A DNA stretch of 39,479 nucleotides from Oscillospiraceae bacterium (GCA_017436785.1 JAFSCK010000107.1:1-39479), one strand, 5' to 3'. Positions 24,338-31,609 are shown, counted from the stretch's first letter. Notes: generated by a model not told the origin, from the letters alone. Made by a program: numbers and translations.

Positions 24338-25171
24338 TCAACCTCTTTCTCTGAAAAATGACTGGATTTTTTGATTATGGTGCTGGAAATCCCCCAGATA
24401 AAAGGACAGGAGAAAGCCGAGAACCAGCACGAGTGCTGAAAGCATACTGTCCATATCCCAGCCGAGTACGCATTGCTCAGTAAGCATGTTTGGGATCATG
24501 GACAGGAAAATACCAAAAATTACGCTATAGGAGACCGTGTAAAACCGCCGAAACAGCACACTCATGACAAAGGAAATACCCACAGCCCCAGCAGCCAGAC
24601 CCAGCACCATGGGGGCGAGGATCTGCAGATTCAAATCTGCCAGTGCGCCGACATACATTTCGTAAAATCCCAACGTAGACAAGAATACCGCAGGGTCCAC
24701 ACCGGGAATGATGGCAGTGGCGGCAACGGCCACACCCAACGCGATGCATTGCAGCAGCGTAGGGTCCGTGACCTGCGGGAAGACATCGGTATTCAGCGTG
24801 AAAAAAGCGGTTCCAAAAACCGCTGCCAATACAATGATGGCATAGTGGTACGGGCGGAAGCCTTCTTTTTTTACCTCCTGCCACACCATAGGCAGTGTTC
24901 CGAGGATTAAGCCAAGAAAACAGAACCGGGTAGGTACTTCGTGGAAGGCCAGCAGATAGTCAATGAGCTTGCTGAACAGCAGCACCCCCAGAAACATGCC
25001 CCCTACCAGCGGCAGAAGGAACCTTAGATTCCTCTTAAAATTGGTCACAATGCCTGCCAGAGCATCCAGTGTTCTCTGATACAGACCGAAAATAATCAGC
25101 AGTACACTGCCGCTTAATCCCGGCGCTACACCGCCCAAGCCTACAATGATCCCTTTCCAAAACCGATCCAT
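24338..25171 (-). CDS. DUF368 membrane protein (PopT-like undecaprenyl phosphate translocase family)
   Basis: The 277-residue protein has about eight membrane helices. The two conserved DUF368 repeats are GLGGVAPGLSGSVLLIIFGLY (start) and ATAIIPGVDPAVFLSTLGFYE (middle). DUF368 proteins were recently shown to flip undecaprenyl phosphate back across the membrane (PopT) for envelope polymer synthesis. I infer that role by family only. Its operon partner pssA is another lipid enzyme, which fits an envelope-lipid unit. A putative extended -10 lies upstream (25199-25207). Confidence 0.9.
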   Translation of the reverse strand: MDRFWKGIIVGLGGVAPGLSGSVLLIIFGLYQRTLDALAGIVTNFKRNLRFLLPLVGGMFLGVLLFSKLIDYLLAFHEVPTRFCFLGLILGTLPMVWQEVKKEGFRPYHYAIIVLAAVFGTAFFTLNTDVFPQVTDPTLLQCIALGVAVAATAIIPGVDPAVFLSTLGFYEMYVGALADLNLQILAPMVLGLAAGAVGISFVMSVLFRRFYTVSYSVIFGIFLSMIPNMLTEQCVLGWDMDSMLSALVLVLGFLLSFYLGDFQHHNQKIQSFFRERG

Positions 25172-25198
25172 AAAAACCTTTCCTCCAATGATAAATCA

Positions 25199-25207
25199 AT
25201 TATAGCA
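25199..25207 (-). promoter_or_regulatory. Possible extended -10 of the DUF368 operon
   Basis: On the minus strand TGCTATAAT (extended -10 TGn-TATAAT) lies 28 bases before the DUF368 ATG. The -35 region is poor, as is usual for extended -10 promoters. Confidence 0.5.
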
Positions 25208-25242
25208 GTTTTCACCAAAAAGTCCATCGGTTTTCAGAAGAA

Positions 25243-25283
25243 AGGAAAAAAGAACAGCAGGCTTTCTTGCGAAAACCTGCTGT
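25243..25283 (-). terminator. Orphan minus-strand terminator
   Basis: On the minus strand ACAGCAGG-T-TTTC pairs with GAAA-G-CCTGCTGT and is followed by TCTTTTTTCC. No minus-strand gene is seen between it and the PadR gene. The sequence between 25284 and 25590 holds no convincing gene; a degenerate fragment near 25523 has a good ribosome binding site but stops after about 20 codons. Confidence 0.7.
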
Positions 25284-25480
25284 AGAAGCTGAAAGTATAA
25301 CGATCAACGCTTGGAGCGGTAATTCGGCACGCGAAGACTGTTTTCTTGCGTGAGAATCGTAGCATGGAGTGAGTATCGTTTTGTGAAAAAGGGGTCGAAT
25401 TCTGCGAAAAACGGAAATCGGCCAGTGCATAGTGTGTTACAGCGTGTATGCCGTAAAATAGCGTGATTTTTTGTGATCGG

Positions 25481-25501
25481 TTGGTTTTTTGTTGGTTTTT
25501 G
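25481..25501 (+). repeat. Left G/T-rich direct repeat flanking the PadR island
   Basis: The 21-base sequence matches that at 27330-27350 in 19 of 21 positions, in the same orientation. The two copies enclose the AT-rich PadR-DUF2812 module. Being only G and T, the match could be low-complexity chance. Confidence 0.45.
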
Positions 25502-25590
25502 AACCGGGAATTATTATTGGAGGTGAGCGTACTGAAAATTCAAGGGTACTTAGTCTATGATGATAATGGAAAAAGTTCATAGAAATCGTC

Positions 25591-25619
25591 TTGACAAAGT
25601 TTGGAGTTCTTTATATAAT
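25591..25619 (+). promoter_or_regulatory. Consensus sigma-A promoter of the padR operon
   Basis: Perfect TTGACA and TATAAT are separated by exactly 17 bp. The -10 overlaps the first operator dyad. Confidence 0.92.
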
Positions 25620-25647
25620 ATCAATAGATGATATCAATATATGATAT
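25618..25647 (+). promoter_or_regulatory. Double PadR operator
   Basis: Two 17-bp dyads, ATATCA-ATAGA-TGATAT (25618-25634) and ATATCA-ATATA-TGATAT (25631-25647), overlap by four bases. They cover the end of the -10 and the transcription start, ideal for autorepression by the PadR protein encoded 20 bases downstream. Confidence 0.8.
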
Positions 25648-25667
25648 AAAAGAAACGGGTGATAGAT

Positions 25668-25988
25668 ATGGCTCGCAAGAAGATGGAAACACTGACCGAC
25701 TCAATGTTTTATGTACTGATGGCATTGACGAAAGAACCTAAGTGTGGAATAGAAATTGCATCAACAATTGATGCCCTTACAGGGAATCGGGTGAATATTG
25801 GACCTGCGACTTTATATACAGTTCTGGCAAGGTTTGAACAAGAAGGATATATCACTGAAATTGCCGTATCCGGAAGAAAGCGTACCTATCAGATCACTGA
25901 GGTTGGTTTGAAAGCGTATTATGAAGAACTTGAAAGGCTGAAAGTTTGTTTACTGGATGCTGAAAAATATGAAAGGAGTTGTGAGTGA
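25668..25988 (+). CDS. PadR-family transcriptional regulator
   Basis: The 106-residue protein has the PadR winged helix (MFYVLMALTKEPKCGIEIASTID, GNRVNIGPATLYTVLARFEQEGYI, SGRKRTYQITEVG) and a short C-terminal dimerisation helix. I chose ATG 25668 (MARKK); GTG 25659 is an alternative. PadR proteins repress neighbouring genes and respond to stress or ligands. Its stop overlaps the next start (TGATG). PadR with a DUF2812 partner is a recurrent pair in Firmicutes. The sequence is more AT-rich than the flanks. Confidence 0.92.
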   Translation: MARKKMETLTDSMFYVLMALTKEPKCGIEIASTIDALTGNRVNIGPATLYTVLARFEQEGYITEIAVSGRKRTYQITEVGLKAYYEELERLKVCLLDAEKYERSCE

Positions 25989-27199
25989 TGGATGTGAAGA
26001 CATATACGTTTTATGCACCGTGCCCTGTACTGGACATTGAAGCCATGCAGACCTGGCTGGAGGATATGTCCATGGAAGGCTATCTGCTTAAAGGCTGCAG
26101 TGGTGCAAGACATCGATTCGAGTTCTACAAGATAGAACCCCTTCGCACACGCTATCGGTTGACTCCAGTTTCTAACAAATTGGAGGAATGGAACTTAAGG
26201 CCAGACGAAGAATTTGTATCTATCACTGAAGCCTATGGTTGGGAGCATGTGTGCAGCAATATCCGGTTCCATATTTTCAGAGCCTACGATGAGGAAGCCC
26301 GTGAAATTCACACAGATCCGGCTGTTCAGACACAGGCGATCCGTCAATTGGGTCTGCGCATCATTAAGACGGCGCTTGTTTGGCTGCTGTTGCCGTTAAT
26401 GTATATTCTGATCATTCTTACCTTTGGTGGAACCAATAACTTCTGGCAGAATTTGATTGTTGAGCGCAAGGGTATCCAAATCACGATGGCTTACTTTGTG
26501 ATATTTGCTGCGGTGAAAGCCATGGTCGAGTTGGTCCGGCTATCCAAGCTTTATAAGCAGCTGAAGCAGGGATATGCGCCTGTCAACCGGAAAGAGTGGA
26601 AGAAGAACGCGGCCTTACATCGTGCGGCATTCCGTGCTTATCCCATTGTATTGGTTGTTCTCGCACTGTTGCTGATTATGGGACGCATGGCTTATCGGGA
26701 TCACGCGGCATATAAGGATCTGCCGCCCCTTGGAACCGATTTGCCTTTCCTGTCCGTAGGCGATATGGCACAGAAAAGCGACATCCAGTCTGGGGAAAGA
26801 ATGGAAGACGTAAACTATATGCGCAATTGGTCACATGTCCTCAGCCCCGTAAATTACGATTGGGCAGAAATCGTTGAGGTGGTTGACAACAATGGTGCCG
26901 AAGGTTTGGTGAGTATCCATGTGTTTTATCATGAAGTCAAATATGCCTGGCTTGCTGAAAGTTTGACTAAGGAATATCTTGCAAAGGCACAACAGTTCGG
27001 AATAGAGATGTCAGGAAAACCGCAAACCAGCGCAGACCTGGAATATTTTTATTACAACGAATATGGAAAGCCAGCTGCAGTTCTTAAGTATGGTAATTCT
27101 GTGATAAGCGTTGAGTTCCCCCGTTCTGACTTTGATATTCCTACATTAAAGTTTGAGTATTGGATCGAAACACTAGACAACACACTATCTCCTAAATAG
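25988..27199 (+). CDS. DUF2812 membrane protein
   Basis: The 403-residue protein begins with the DUF2812 domain (about 1-110: two-strand and helix pattern, CPVLDIEAMQTWLEDMSMEGYLL, PDEEFVSITEAYGWEHV). Three predicted membrane helices follow (about 123-146, 158-180 and 212-231). A soluble, extracytoplasmic C-terminal domain follows (240-403). It is the partner of PadR and is probably its regulated target; DUF2812 proteins are thought to be membrane anti-sigma-like or sensor proteins, but no function is established. ATG 25988 has GGAG 9 bases upstream. Confidence 0.88.
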   Translation: MDVKTYTFYAPCPVLDIEAMQTWLEDMSMEGYLLKGCSGARHRFEFYKIEPLRTRYRLTPVSNKLEEWNLRPDEEFVSITEAYGWEHVCSNIRFHIFRAYDEEAREIHTDPAVQTQAIRQLGLRIIKTALVWLLLPLMYILIILTFGGTNNFWQNLIVERKGIQITMAYFVIFAAVKAMVELVRLSKLYKQLKQGYAPVNRKEWKKNAALHRAAFRAYPIVLVVLALLLIMGRMAYRDHAAYKDLPPLGTDLPFLSVGDMAQKSDIQSGERMEDVNYMRNWSHVLSPVNYDWAEIVEVVDNNGAEGLVSIHVFYHEVKYAWLAESLTKEYLAKAQQFGIEMSGKPQTSADLEYFYYNEYGKPAAVLKYGNSVISVEFPRSDFDIPTLKFEYWIETLDNTLSPK

Positions 27200-27215
27200 T
27201 GCTGTATAATAATCA

Positions 27216-27253
27216 GGGGCATGCTATCTATGCATAAATAGATGGCATGCCCT
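27216..27253. other. Hairpin after the DUF2812 gene
   Basis: GGGCATGC and GCATGCCC pair, with inner ATCTAT/ATAGAT, but no T-run follows. It may be a weak terminator or processing site 17 bases after the DUF2812 stop. Confidence 0.45.
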
Positions 27254-27329
27254 ATGGCTTTATAAATCGGAAATATTACAAATCTAATTCGCAAAAATGG
27301 AAAAATCCAAACAAAAAGATAAATATGTG

Positions 27330-27350
27330 TTGGTTTTGTGTTGGGTTTTG
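27330..27350 (+). repeat. Right G/T-rich direct repeat flanking the PadR island
   Basis: This is the partner of the repeat at 25481-25501 (19 of 21 identical, same orientation). It lies 130 bases after the DUF2812 stop and before the rpsI terminator. Confidence 0.45.
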
Positions 27351-27390
27351 GTTTTAGGCTGAAAAAATGATCAAATATATTCAATAGAAA

Positions 27391-27441
27391 ACTAAAGAAA
27401 ATGGCCTGCAAACGACCGTAAAACGAACATTTGCAGACCAT
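27391..27441 (-). terminator. Terminator of rplM-rpsI
   Basis: On the minus strand ATGGTCTGCAAA pairs with TTTGCAGGCCAT (one G-T pair) and TTTCTTT follows, 13 bases after the rpsI stop. Confidence 0.85.
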
Positions 27442-27454
27442 TCGAACTTGTGAA

Positions 27455-27859
27455 TTATCTCTTGGAGAACTGGGGAGCGCGACGTGCGGCCTTCAGACCG
27501 TACTTCTTTCTTTCCTTCATTCTGGGGTCACGAGTCATGAAGCCGGCAGCCTTCAGGGATGCGCGGTACTCAGGATTCAGGGTGACCAGAGCGCGGGAGA
27601 TACCGTGGCGGATAGCGCCGGCCTGACCGGAAACGCCGCCGCCGGCGACGGTGACAACGATGTCGACCTTGCCCAGCATGTCGGTGGTGACCAGAGGCTG
27701 ACGGACGATCAGCTTCAGGGTCTCCAGACCGAAGTAGTCGTCGATGTCACGGCCATTGATGATGATGGAGCCGGTGCCGTTCTCGTAAACGCGAACACGG
27801 GCCACGGAGGACTTACGACGGCCGGTGCCGTAAAAATACTTCTTCTTGCTCTCGTACAT
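27455..27859 (-). CDS. rpsI: 30S ribosomal protein S9
   Basis: The 134-residue protein has S9 features: [15 protein letters not shown] at the start, [19 protein letters not shown] in the middle and the end [24 protein letters not shown], whose C-terminal Arg reaches the P-site tRNA. It follows rplM with a 17-base gap, the standard bacterial rplM-rpsI operon. The codon bias is strong. Confidence 0.98.
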   Translation of the reverse strand: MYESKKKYFYGTGRRKSSVARVRVYENGTGSIIINGRDIDDYFGLETLKLIVRQPLVTTDMLGKVDIVVTVAGGGVSGQAGAIRHGISRALVTLNPEYRASLKAAGFMTRDPRMKERKKYGLKAARRAPQFSKR

Positions 27860-27876
27860 TCTAAGTTACCTCCAAA

Positions 27877-28308
27877 TTAGTCCAGGGTCCAAGCTTCGGG
27901 CTTCTGGGCAGCGTGGGGATGCTCAGCGCCCTTGTACAGGTGCAGGCGGGTCATAGCGTGCTTGCCCAGAGTGTTCTTGGGCAGCATGCCCTTGACAGCC
28001 AGCTCCATAGCATAATCGCTGCGAGCAGCCATCATGTCGCGGGCCTTGGTCTCCTTCAGGCCGCCGATCCAGCCGGAAACACGGTAGTACTTCTTCTGAT
28101 CCAGCTTCTTACCGGTCAGAACAGCCTTGTCGGTGTTGATGACGATGACGAAATCGCCGCAGTCAACGTTGGGAGTGAAGTCAGCCTTGTGCTTGCCGCG
28201 CAGCAGATTAGCAGCGATGACAGCGGTACGGCCCAGAGGCTTGCCGGCTGCATCGATAACATACCACTTGCGCTCCAGGGTCTCCTTCTTCAGCAGAGTA
28301 GTGGACAT
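27877..28308 (-). CDS. rplM: 50S ribosomal protein L13
   Basis: The 143-residue protein shows L13 features: WYVIDAAGKPLGRTAVIAA, FTPNVDCGDFVIVINTDK, MLPKNTLGKHAMTRLHLYKG. I chose ATG 28308 (MSTTLL), as GGAGG lies 8 bases upstream; the upstream ATG at 28323 would put the ribosome binding site inside the coding sequence. It is the first gene of the rplM-rpsI operon, with a promoter at 28387-28415 and an untranslated leader of about 70 bases. Confidence 0.97.
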   Translation of the reverse strand: MSTTLLKKETLERKWYVIDAAGKPLGRTAVIAANLLRGKHKADFTPNVDCGDFVIVINTDKAVLTGKKLDQKKYYRVSGWIGGLKETKARDMMAARSDYAMELAVKGMLPKNTLGKHAMTRLHLYKGAEHPHAAQKPEAWTLD

Positions 28309-28386
28309 TATGTTTTCCTCCAATTGGATTAAAATATTTTGACAAATTCAGGCGTATGAAGTACAATGTCTTCAAAACGCTAGATT

Positions 28387-28415
28387 TTTATACCATATTA
28401 AAAATCAAATGTCAA
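28387..28415 (-). promoter_or_regulatory. Sigma-A promoter of rplM-rpsI
   Basis: On the minus strand a perfect TTGACA and TATAAA are 17 bp apart. The start would be near 28380, leaving a leader of about 70 bases before rplM. Confidence 0.85.
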
Positions 28416-28534
28416 CAGGAATTTTGAGAAAATTTGTGAAATACAAGGTAAGCTCTGAAATACTCGCAAATGCTCTTAAATACTCCCGTTTTCTCACATC
28501 CTATTTTTGAAGAATTTCGGAGGAATTCCAACCT

Positions 28535-29281
28535 ATGCAAAAGCTTATGGGCCTCATCCGCCGCTGTGTGGATGACTACAATATGATACAGGAAGGTGAC
28601 CGCATCGCCGTGGGCGTTTCCGGCGGCAAGGATTCTCTGGTGCTGCTGATTTTGCTGGCAGGCTTGCGGGAATATTTCAACAAGCCCTTTGCATTGGAGG
28701 CTGTCACCATCGACATGGGCCTCGGCATGGACTACAGCGAAATCCAAAAGCTATGCGAGGAGATTCGCGTTCCCTATACCATCGTCAAAACGGAGATCGC
28801 TCCCATCATTTTTGATCACCGCAAGGAGAAGAATCCCTGCTCCATGTGCGCAAAAATGCGCCGGGGTGCGCTGAATCAGGCCATTCTGGAACGGGGCTTC
28901 AATAAGCTGGCCTTGGGCCACCATTATGACGACGCGGTGGAGACCTTTACCATGAACCTGCTGTTTGAGGGCCGCATCGGCTGTTTCCAGCCGGTGACCA
29001 ATCTGGACCGCACCGGTATCATCCAGATCCGTCCCATGCTCTATATCCATGAAAAGACGGTGGACAATTTCGCCATCCGGAAGGGCCTGCCCATTCTGGA
29101 GAACCGCTGCCCCGTGGATAAGACCACCAAGCGGGAGGAGGTCAAGCAGCTGATCTATAATCTCAGCCAGACCTATCCCGATCTGAAAGAGCGGATCTTC
29201 GGTGCCATGCAGCGCTACCCTCTGCCGGAGTGGGAACCGCAGGGACGGTATAAGCGGCCGAAGGATCAAGTGGAAGGTTGA
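28535..29281 (+). CDS. ttcA: tRNA 2-thiocytidine synthetase (TtcA family)
   Basis: The 248-residue protein has the PP-loop SGGKDS (29-34), the CxxC pair C102/C105 in NPCSMCAKM and a third cysteine C192 in NRCPVDK. This pattern of an [Fe-S] PP-loop tRNA thiolase is that of TtcA, which makes 2-thiocytidine at tRNA position 32. LGHHYDDAVETFTMNLLFEG is a family block. GGAGG lies 11 bases before the ATG, rather far. It is divergent from rplM. Confidence 0.9.
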   Translation: MQKLMGLIRRCVDDYNMIQEGDRIAVGVSGGKDSLVLLILLAGLREYFNKPFALEAVTIDMGLGMDYSEIQKLCEEIRVPYTIVKTEIAPIIFDHRKEKNPCSMCAKMRRGALNQAILERGFNKLALGHHYDDAVETFTMNLLFEGRIGCFQPVTNLDRTGIIQIRPMLYIHEKTVDNFAIRKGLPILENRCPVDKTTKREEVKQLIYNLSQTYPDLKERIFGAMQRYPLPEWEPQGRYKRPKDQVEG

Positions 29282-29291
29282 AAGTTTTTGC

Positions 29292-29452
29292 TGTCATTGC
29301 GAACCAGTGCGCACACTGGTGTGGTGCCCCGAGCGAAGCGAGAAGATGCCCTTGGGGTGCAATCTCCCCCAAAGGTCTGCACAGAATCATAAAACGATAT
29401 CTTTTGGAAACTTGCGGGGGATTGCCACGTCGCTTTGCTCCTCGCAATGACA
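29292..29452. repeat. Dispersed palindromic repeat, family A (long form)
   Basis: The 161-bp copy starts TGTCATTGCGAACC and ends CTCGCAATGACA. It contains CCAGTGCGCACACTGGTGTGG, CGAGCGAAGCGAG and the block TTTTGGAAACTTGCGGGG-ATTGCCACGTCGC. It is the longest copy and seems to combine the left end of one subtype with the right end of the subtype at 11229. Confidence 0.85.
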
Positions 29453-29473
29453 GAACAGAATATGCAACACTTC

Positions 29474-29508
29474 GCCCCCTTTCTGCGTTATCCAGACAGA
29501 AAGGGGGC
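29474..29508 (+). promoter_or_regulatory. Hairpin hiding the ribosome binding site of a short ORF
   Basis: GCCCCCTTTCTG pairs perfectly (12 bp) with CAGAAAGGGGGC. The right arm contains the ribosome binding site of the 25-codon ORF at 29517. No T-run follows, so it is not a terminator. Confidence 0.65.
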
Positions 29509-29516
29509 AATGCCTT

Positions 29517-29594
29517 ATGAAATTTGATTTGGAGTCACGCCGTACTGTATATTATGATTATCTGCTGTGGGAACGGAATCGGAAATTTTTTTGA
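29517..29594 (+). CDS. Short ORF (25 codons) upstream of the ECF sigma gene
   Basis: AAAGGGGG lies 8-9 bases before ATG 29517. The peptide begins MKFDLESRRTVYYDYL and ends in NRKFF at a T7 tract. A -1 slip on that tract would extend it to a stop at 29671, overlapping the sigma start. It may be a leader peptide, a frameshifted gene or a small remnant. The family is unknown. Confidence 0.4.
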   Translation: MKFDLESRRTVYYDYLLWERNRKFF

Positions 29595-29651
29595 AATGGA
29601 TGCAGCACCTGAACCGTTTCAAACGTTATCCAATCAGAAAGGGGGGAGAGC

Positions 29652-30113
29652 ATGTGGGAAGAACTGTATGAGAAGCACTATCCCGAGCTTCTGAAATATG
29701 CCGCCGCAGCCTGCAAAAGCCAGACCGAAGCAGAGGATCTGACACAGGAAGTGTTTTTGAAGGCATTGCAGAACGCAGTCATTTTTCAGGACCTTGGCCC
29801 CAGTCAGCGGCGTGCATGGCTGTACCGGGCACTGAAAAATGCCCTCTGCGACCGCTGGCGGCGGACAAAGCTGGAGGAGAGCTATCTGGAAAGGCAGGAA
29901 GTGGAAGCCTCCTATTTGGAGCCGGGGGTGCAGGCAGTGGAAAACGCATTGCTGCTGCAGTCCCTAAGCGGTGAGGACCGGGCGCTGTTCCATCTGCGCT
30001 ATGAGGAAGGCTACAATGCTGCGGAATTGTCCCAGATGCTGGGCATCCCCGCGGGAACCATCCGGGCAAGGCTCTCCCGGATGCGGACGGTATTAAAAAA
30101 TATGCTGGAATAA
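29652..30113 (+). CDS. ECF-type sigma factor
   Basis: The 153-residue protein has sigma region 2 (LYEKHYPELLKYAAAACKSQTEAEDLTQEVFLKAL, RRAWLYRALKNALCDRWRR) and region 4 (YEEGYNAAELSQMLGIPAGTIRARLSRMR). A ribosome binding site AAAGGGGGGAG precedes the ATG. Downstream, after 16 bases, comes a bactofilin-like gene, with no membrane anti-sigma factor. The coupled position suggests that protein controls or is controlled by this sigma. Confidence 0.92.
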   Translation: MWEELYEKHYPELLKYAAAACKSQTEAEDLTQEVFLKALQNAVIFQDLGPSQRRAWLYRALKNALCDRWRRTKLEESYLERQEVEASYLEPGVQAVENALLLQSLSGEDRALFHLRYEEGYNAAELSQMLGIPAGTIRARLSRMRTVLKNMLE

Positions 30114-30129
30114 ACAGGAGGAATCGAGT

Positions 30130-31353
30130 ATGGCAAAGAAAATGGTGGTCAACTGCGGCACCTGCGATGCCCGCAATGTGATGGAGGAGACCTTACAGGC
30201 TTATGAAGCAGTGGCAGTCAATGCCGGCACGGTGCTGGTAACTCCGGAAAGCAGGGTACTGCTGGACCGCTACGGAGTTGCATTGAACTGCGGCAGTGTG
30301 GTGGAGCTGCCCAAGGATGCAAAGCTCAGTACCGTCAATGGCAGCGCACAGATCAAGGCCACGGACAAGCTGGAGGAGAAAACCTATCTGATGCTCAACG
30401 GCTCTCTGGAGATCGGTCCCGGCAGCCGGGAGGTGCTGAAGCAATACGTGGGTATCACCGTCAACGGCAGCGTCCTGCACCCGGAAAGCCTCAGCGGAGC
30501 CTTGGGGCAGCTGAAGGTCAACGGCAGCATGGATGTTTACCCGGATGAGGCCATTGTGTTAAAGCGCAGCGCTGTCATCGACCGGGTCTTTGCTCTGCGG
30601 GCAAAGAACAAGCTGTACTGGTCCGCCCGGCGGATGATCTTCGTGGACTCTCAGCTGGATGTGCAGAAGCTGGCAGATAAAGGGGCCCGCTTCGCTTCCC
30701 GAGAGGTGATCCTTGCAGAATCTATGGCGGAGCGGCTCATCGACTGCATCGATGAGAAGGCGGAGCTCCTCATTGTGCCGGACGGTACGGCGGTGCTTCT
30801 GGACGATGTGGAGCTGGACGAGCTGACGGTGAAAAAGTATGGCACGAAGCTGTATATCATCGGAGATGTGAAGGTGACAAAGGAGGCGGGGGCCGTCCTT
30901 TCCCAGCTGGAATATCTGAACGTACGGGGAGATATTTCCGTGGCGGCGGATTGGAGGGATACACTGCTGGCCCGACTGACGGAGCACAGCGGAGAACTGA
31001 AGGTGATGAAGGGCACCCTGCTCACCGGCAAGCTTTCTGCCCGGATCACCAAGGCGCTGCTGGAACAGGCAGAGGAGGGCATCTGCGTAGATGGCTGTGT
31101 CAATGTGACACTGGATGCCGATGTTCCCTGTGCGCTGATTCTGGACCGTCTGGTAATTTCCGGCTGCGTCAACGTTTGCTGCACGCCGGAGCAGGAGGGG
31201 ACGGTATCCCTTGTGAGCGAGGGTGTGGCGCATATCAGCACCGGAAAGAAGGAGGAAGCAGGCAGAATCGGCGGCATGTTCCGGGACATTTTCGGCACGG
31301 CAAAGGACCTGCTGGATACCAAGGTGGTCAATACCGGCGAATATGTGCTGTAA
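30130..31353 (+). CDS. Beta-helix (bactofilin-like) protein paired with an ECF sigma factor
   Basis: This 407-residue protein has no signal peptide or membrane helix, so it should be cytoplasmic. Its N-terminal 140 residues repeat an N-x-G/N-G-S unit about every 20 residues: N8, N31, N53, N70, N90, N112 and N131 (VNGSAQI, LNGSLEI, VNGSVLH, VNGSMDV). Similar units return near the C-terminus (VRGDISV, VDGCVNV, ISGCVNV). Between them lies a mixed alpha/beta part. The repeats resemble the right-handed beta-helix of bactofilins. The N-terminal NCGTCDARNV has two cysteines. AGGAGG precedes the ATG. I cannot name its function; its place right after the sigma gene suggests a partner or sensor role. 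Confidence 0.7.
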   Translation: MAKKMVVNCGTCDARNVMEETLQAYEAVAVNAGTVLVTPESRVLLDRYGVALNCGSVVELPKDAKLSTVNGSAQIKATDKLEEKTYLMLNGSLEIGPGSREVLKQYVGITVNGSVLHPESLSGALGQLKVNGSMDVYPDEAIVLKRSAVIDRVFALRAKNKLYWSARRMIFVDSQLDVQKLADKGARFASREVILAESMAERLIDCIDEKAELLIVPDGTAVLLDDVELDELTVKKYGTKLYIIGDVKVTKEAGAVLSQLEYLNVRGDISVAADWRDTLLARLTEHSGELKVMKGTLLTGKLSARITKALLEQAEEGICVDGCVNVTLDADVPCALILDRLVISGCVNVCCTPEQEGTVSLVSEGVAHISTGKKEEAGRIGGMFRDIFGTAKDLLDTKVVNTGEYVL

Positions 31354-31370
31354 ATGGGCATTTAACCTGC

Positions 31371-31582
31371 TGGCGCGGGAGCGCCCGAAGCCTTCCCCTT
31401 GAGGGGAAGGTGGCACGGCGATAGCCGTGACGGATGAGGTGTAGCCCCGGAGGGGCGTTTCCTTGGTGCTATTTCGCCGAAAGCGTCCCTTCGTTAGACC
31501 TTTTTCCGCACACCTCATCAGTCACGAATCATAGATTCGTGACAGCTTCCCCTCAAGGGGAAGCCTTGGCGCTCCCGCGCCA
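31371..31582. repeat. MITE-like palindromic element, family C
   Basis: The 212-bp element has a perfect 15-bp terminal inverted repeat (TGGCGCGGGAGCGCC / GGCGCTCCCGCGCCA). Inner arms CCTTCCCCTTGAGGGGAAGG and CTTCCCCTCAAGGGGAAG follow, with GATGAGGTG/CACCTCATC further in. No ORF with a ribosome binding site is inside. Confidence 0.85.
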
Positions 31583-31609
31583 CAACAATATAAATTACGC
31601 TTTGTTTGT

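Noticed and set aside
25212-25430. A 72-codon minus-strand frame upstream of the DUF368 gene
   Set aside because: It contains the strong terminator hairpin at 25243-25283, has no ribosome binding site and shows no protein-like pattern.
25523-25582. A short reading frame after GGAGGTGA (about 20 codons)
   Set aside because: The ribosome binding site is good, but the frame has no ATG at the right distance and stops quickly; it looks like a gene fragment or chance.
31371-31582. Possible CRISPR-like array
   Set aside because: The internal repeats are inverted, not regularly spaced direct repeats, and there are no spacers or cas genes.
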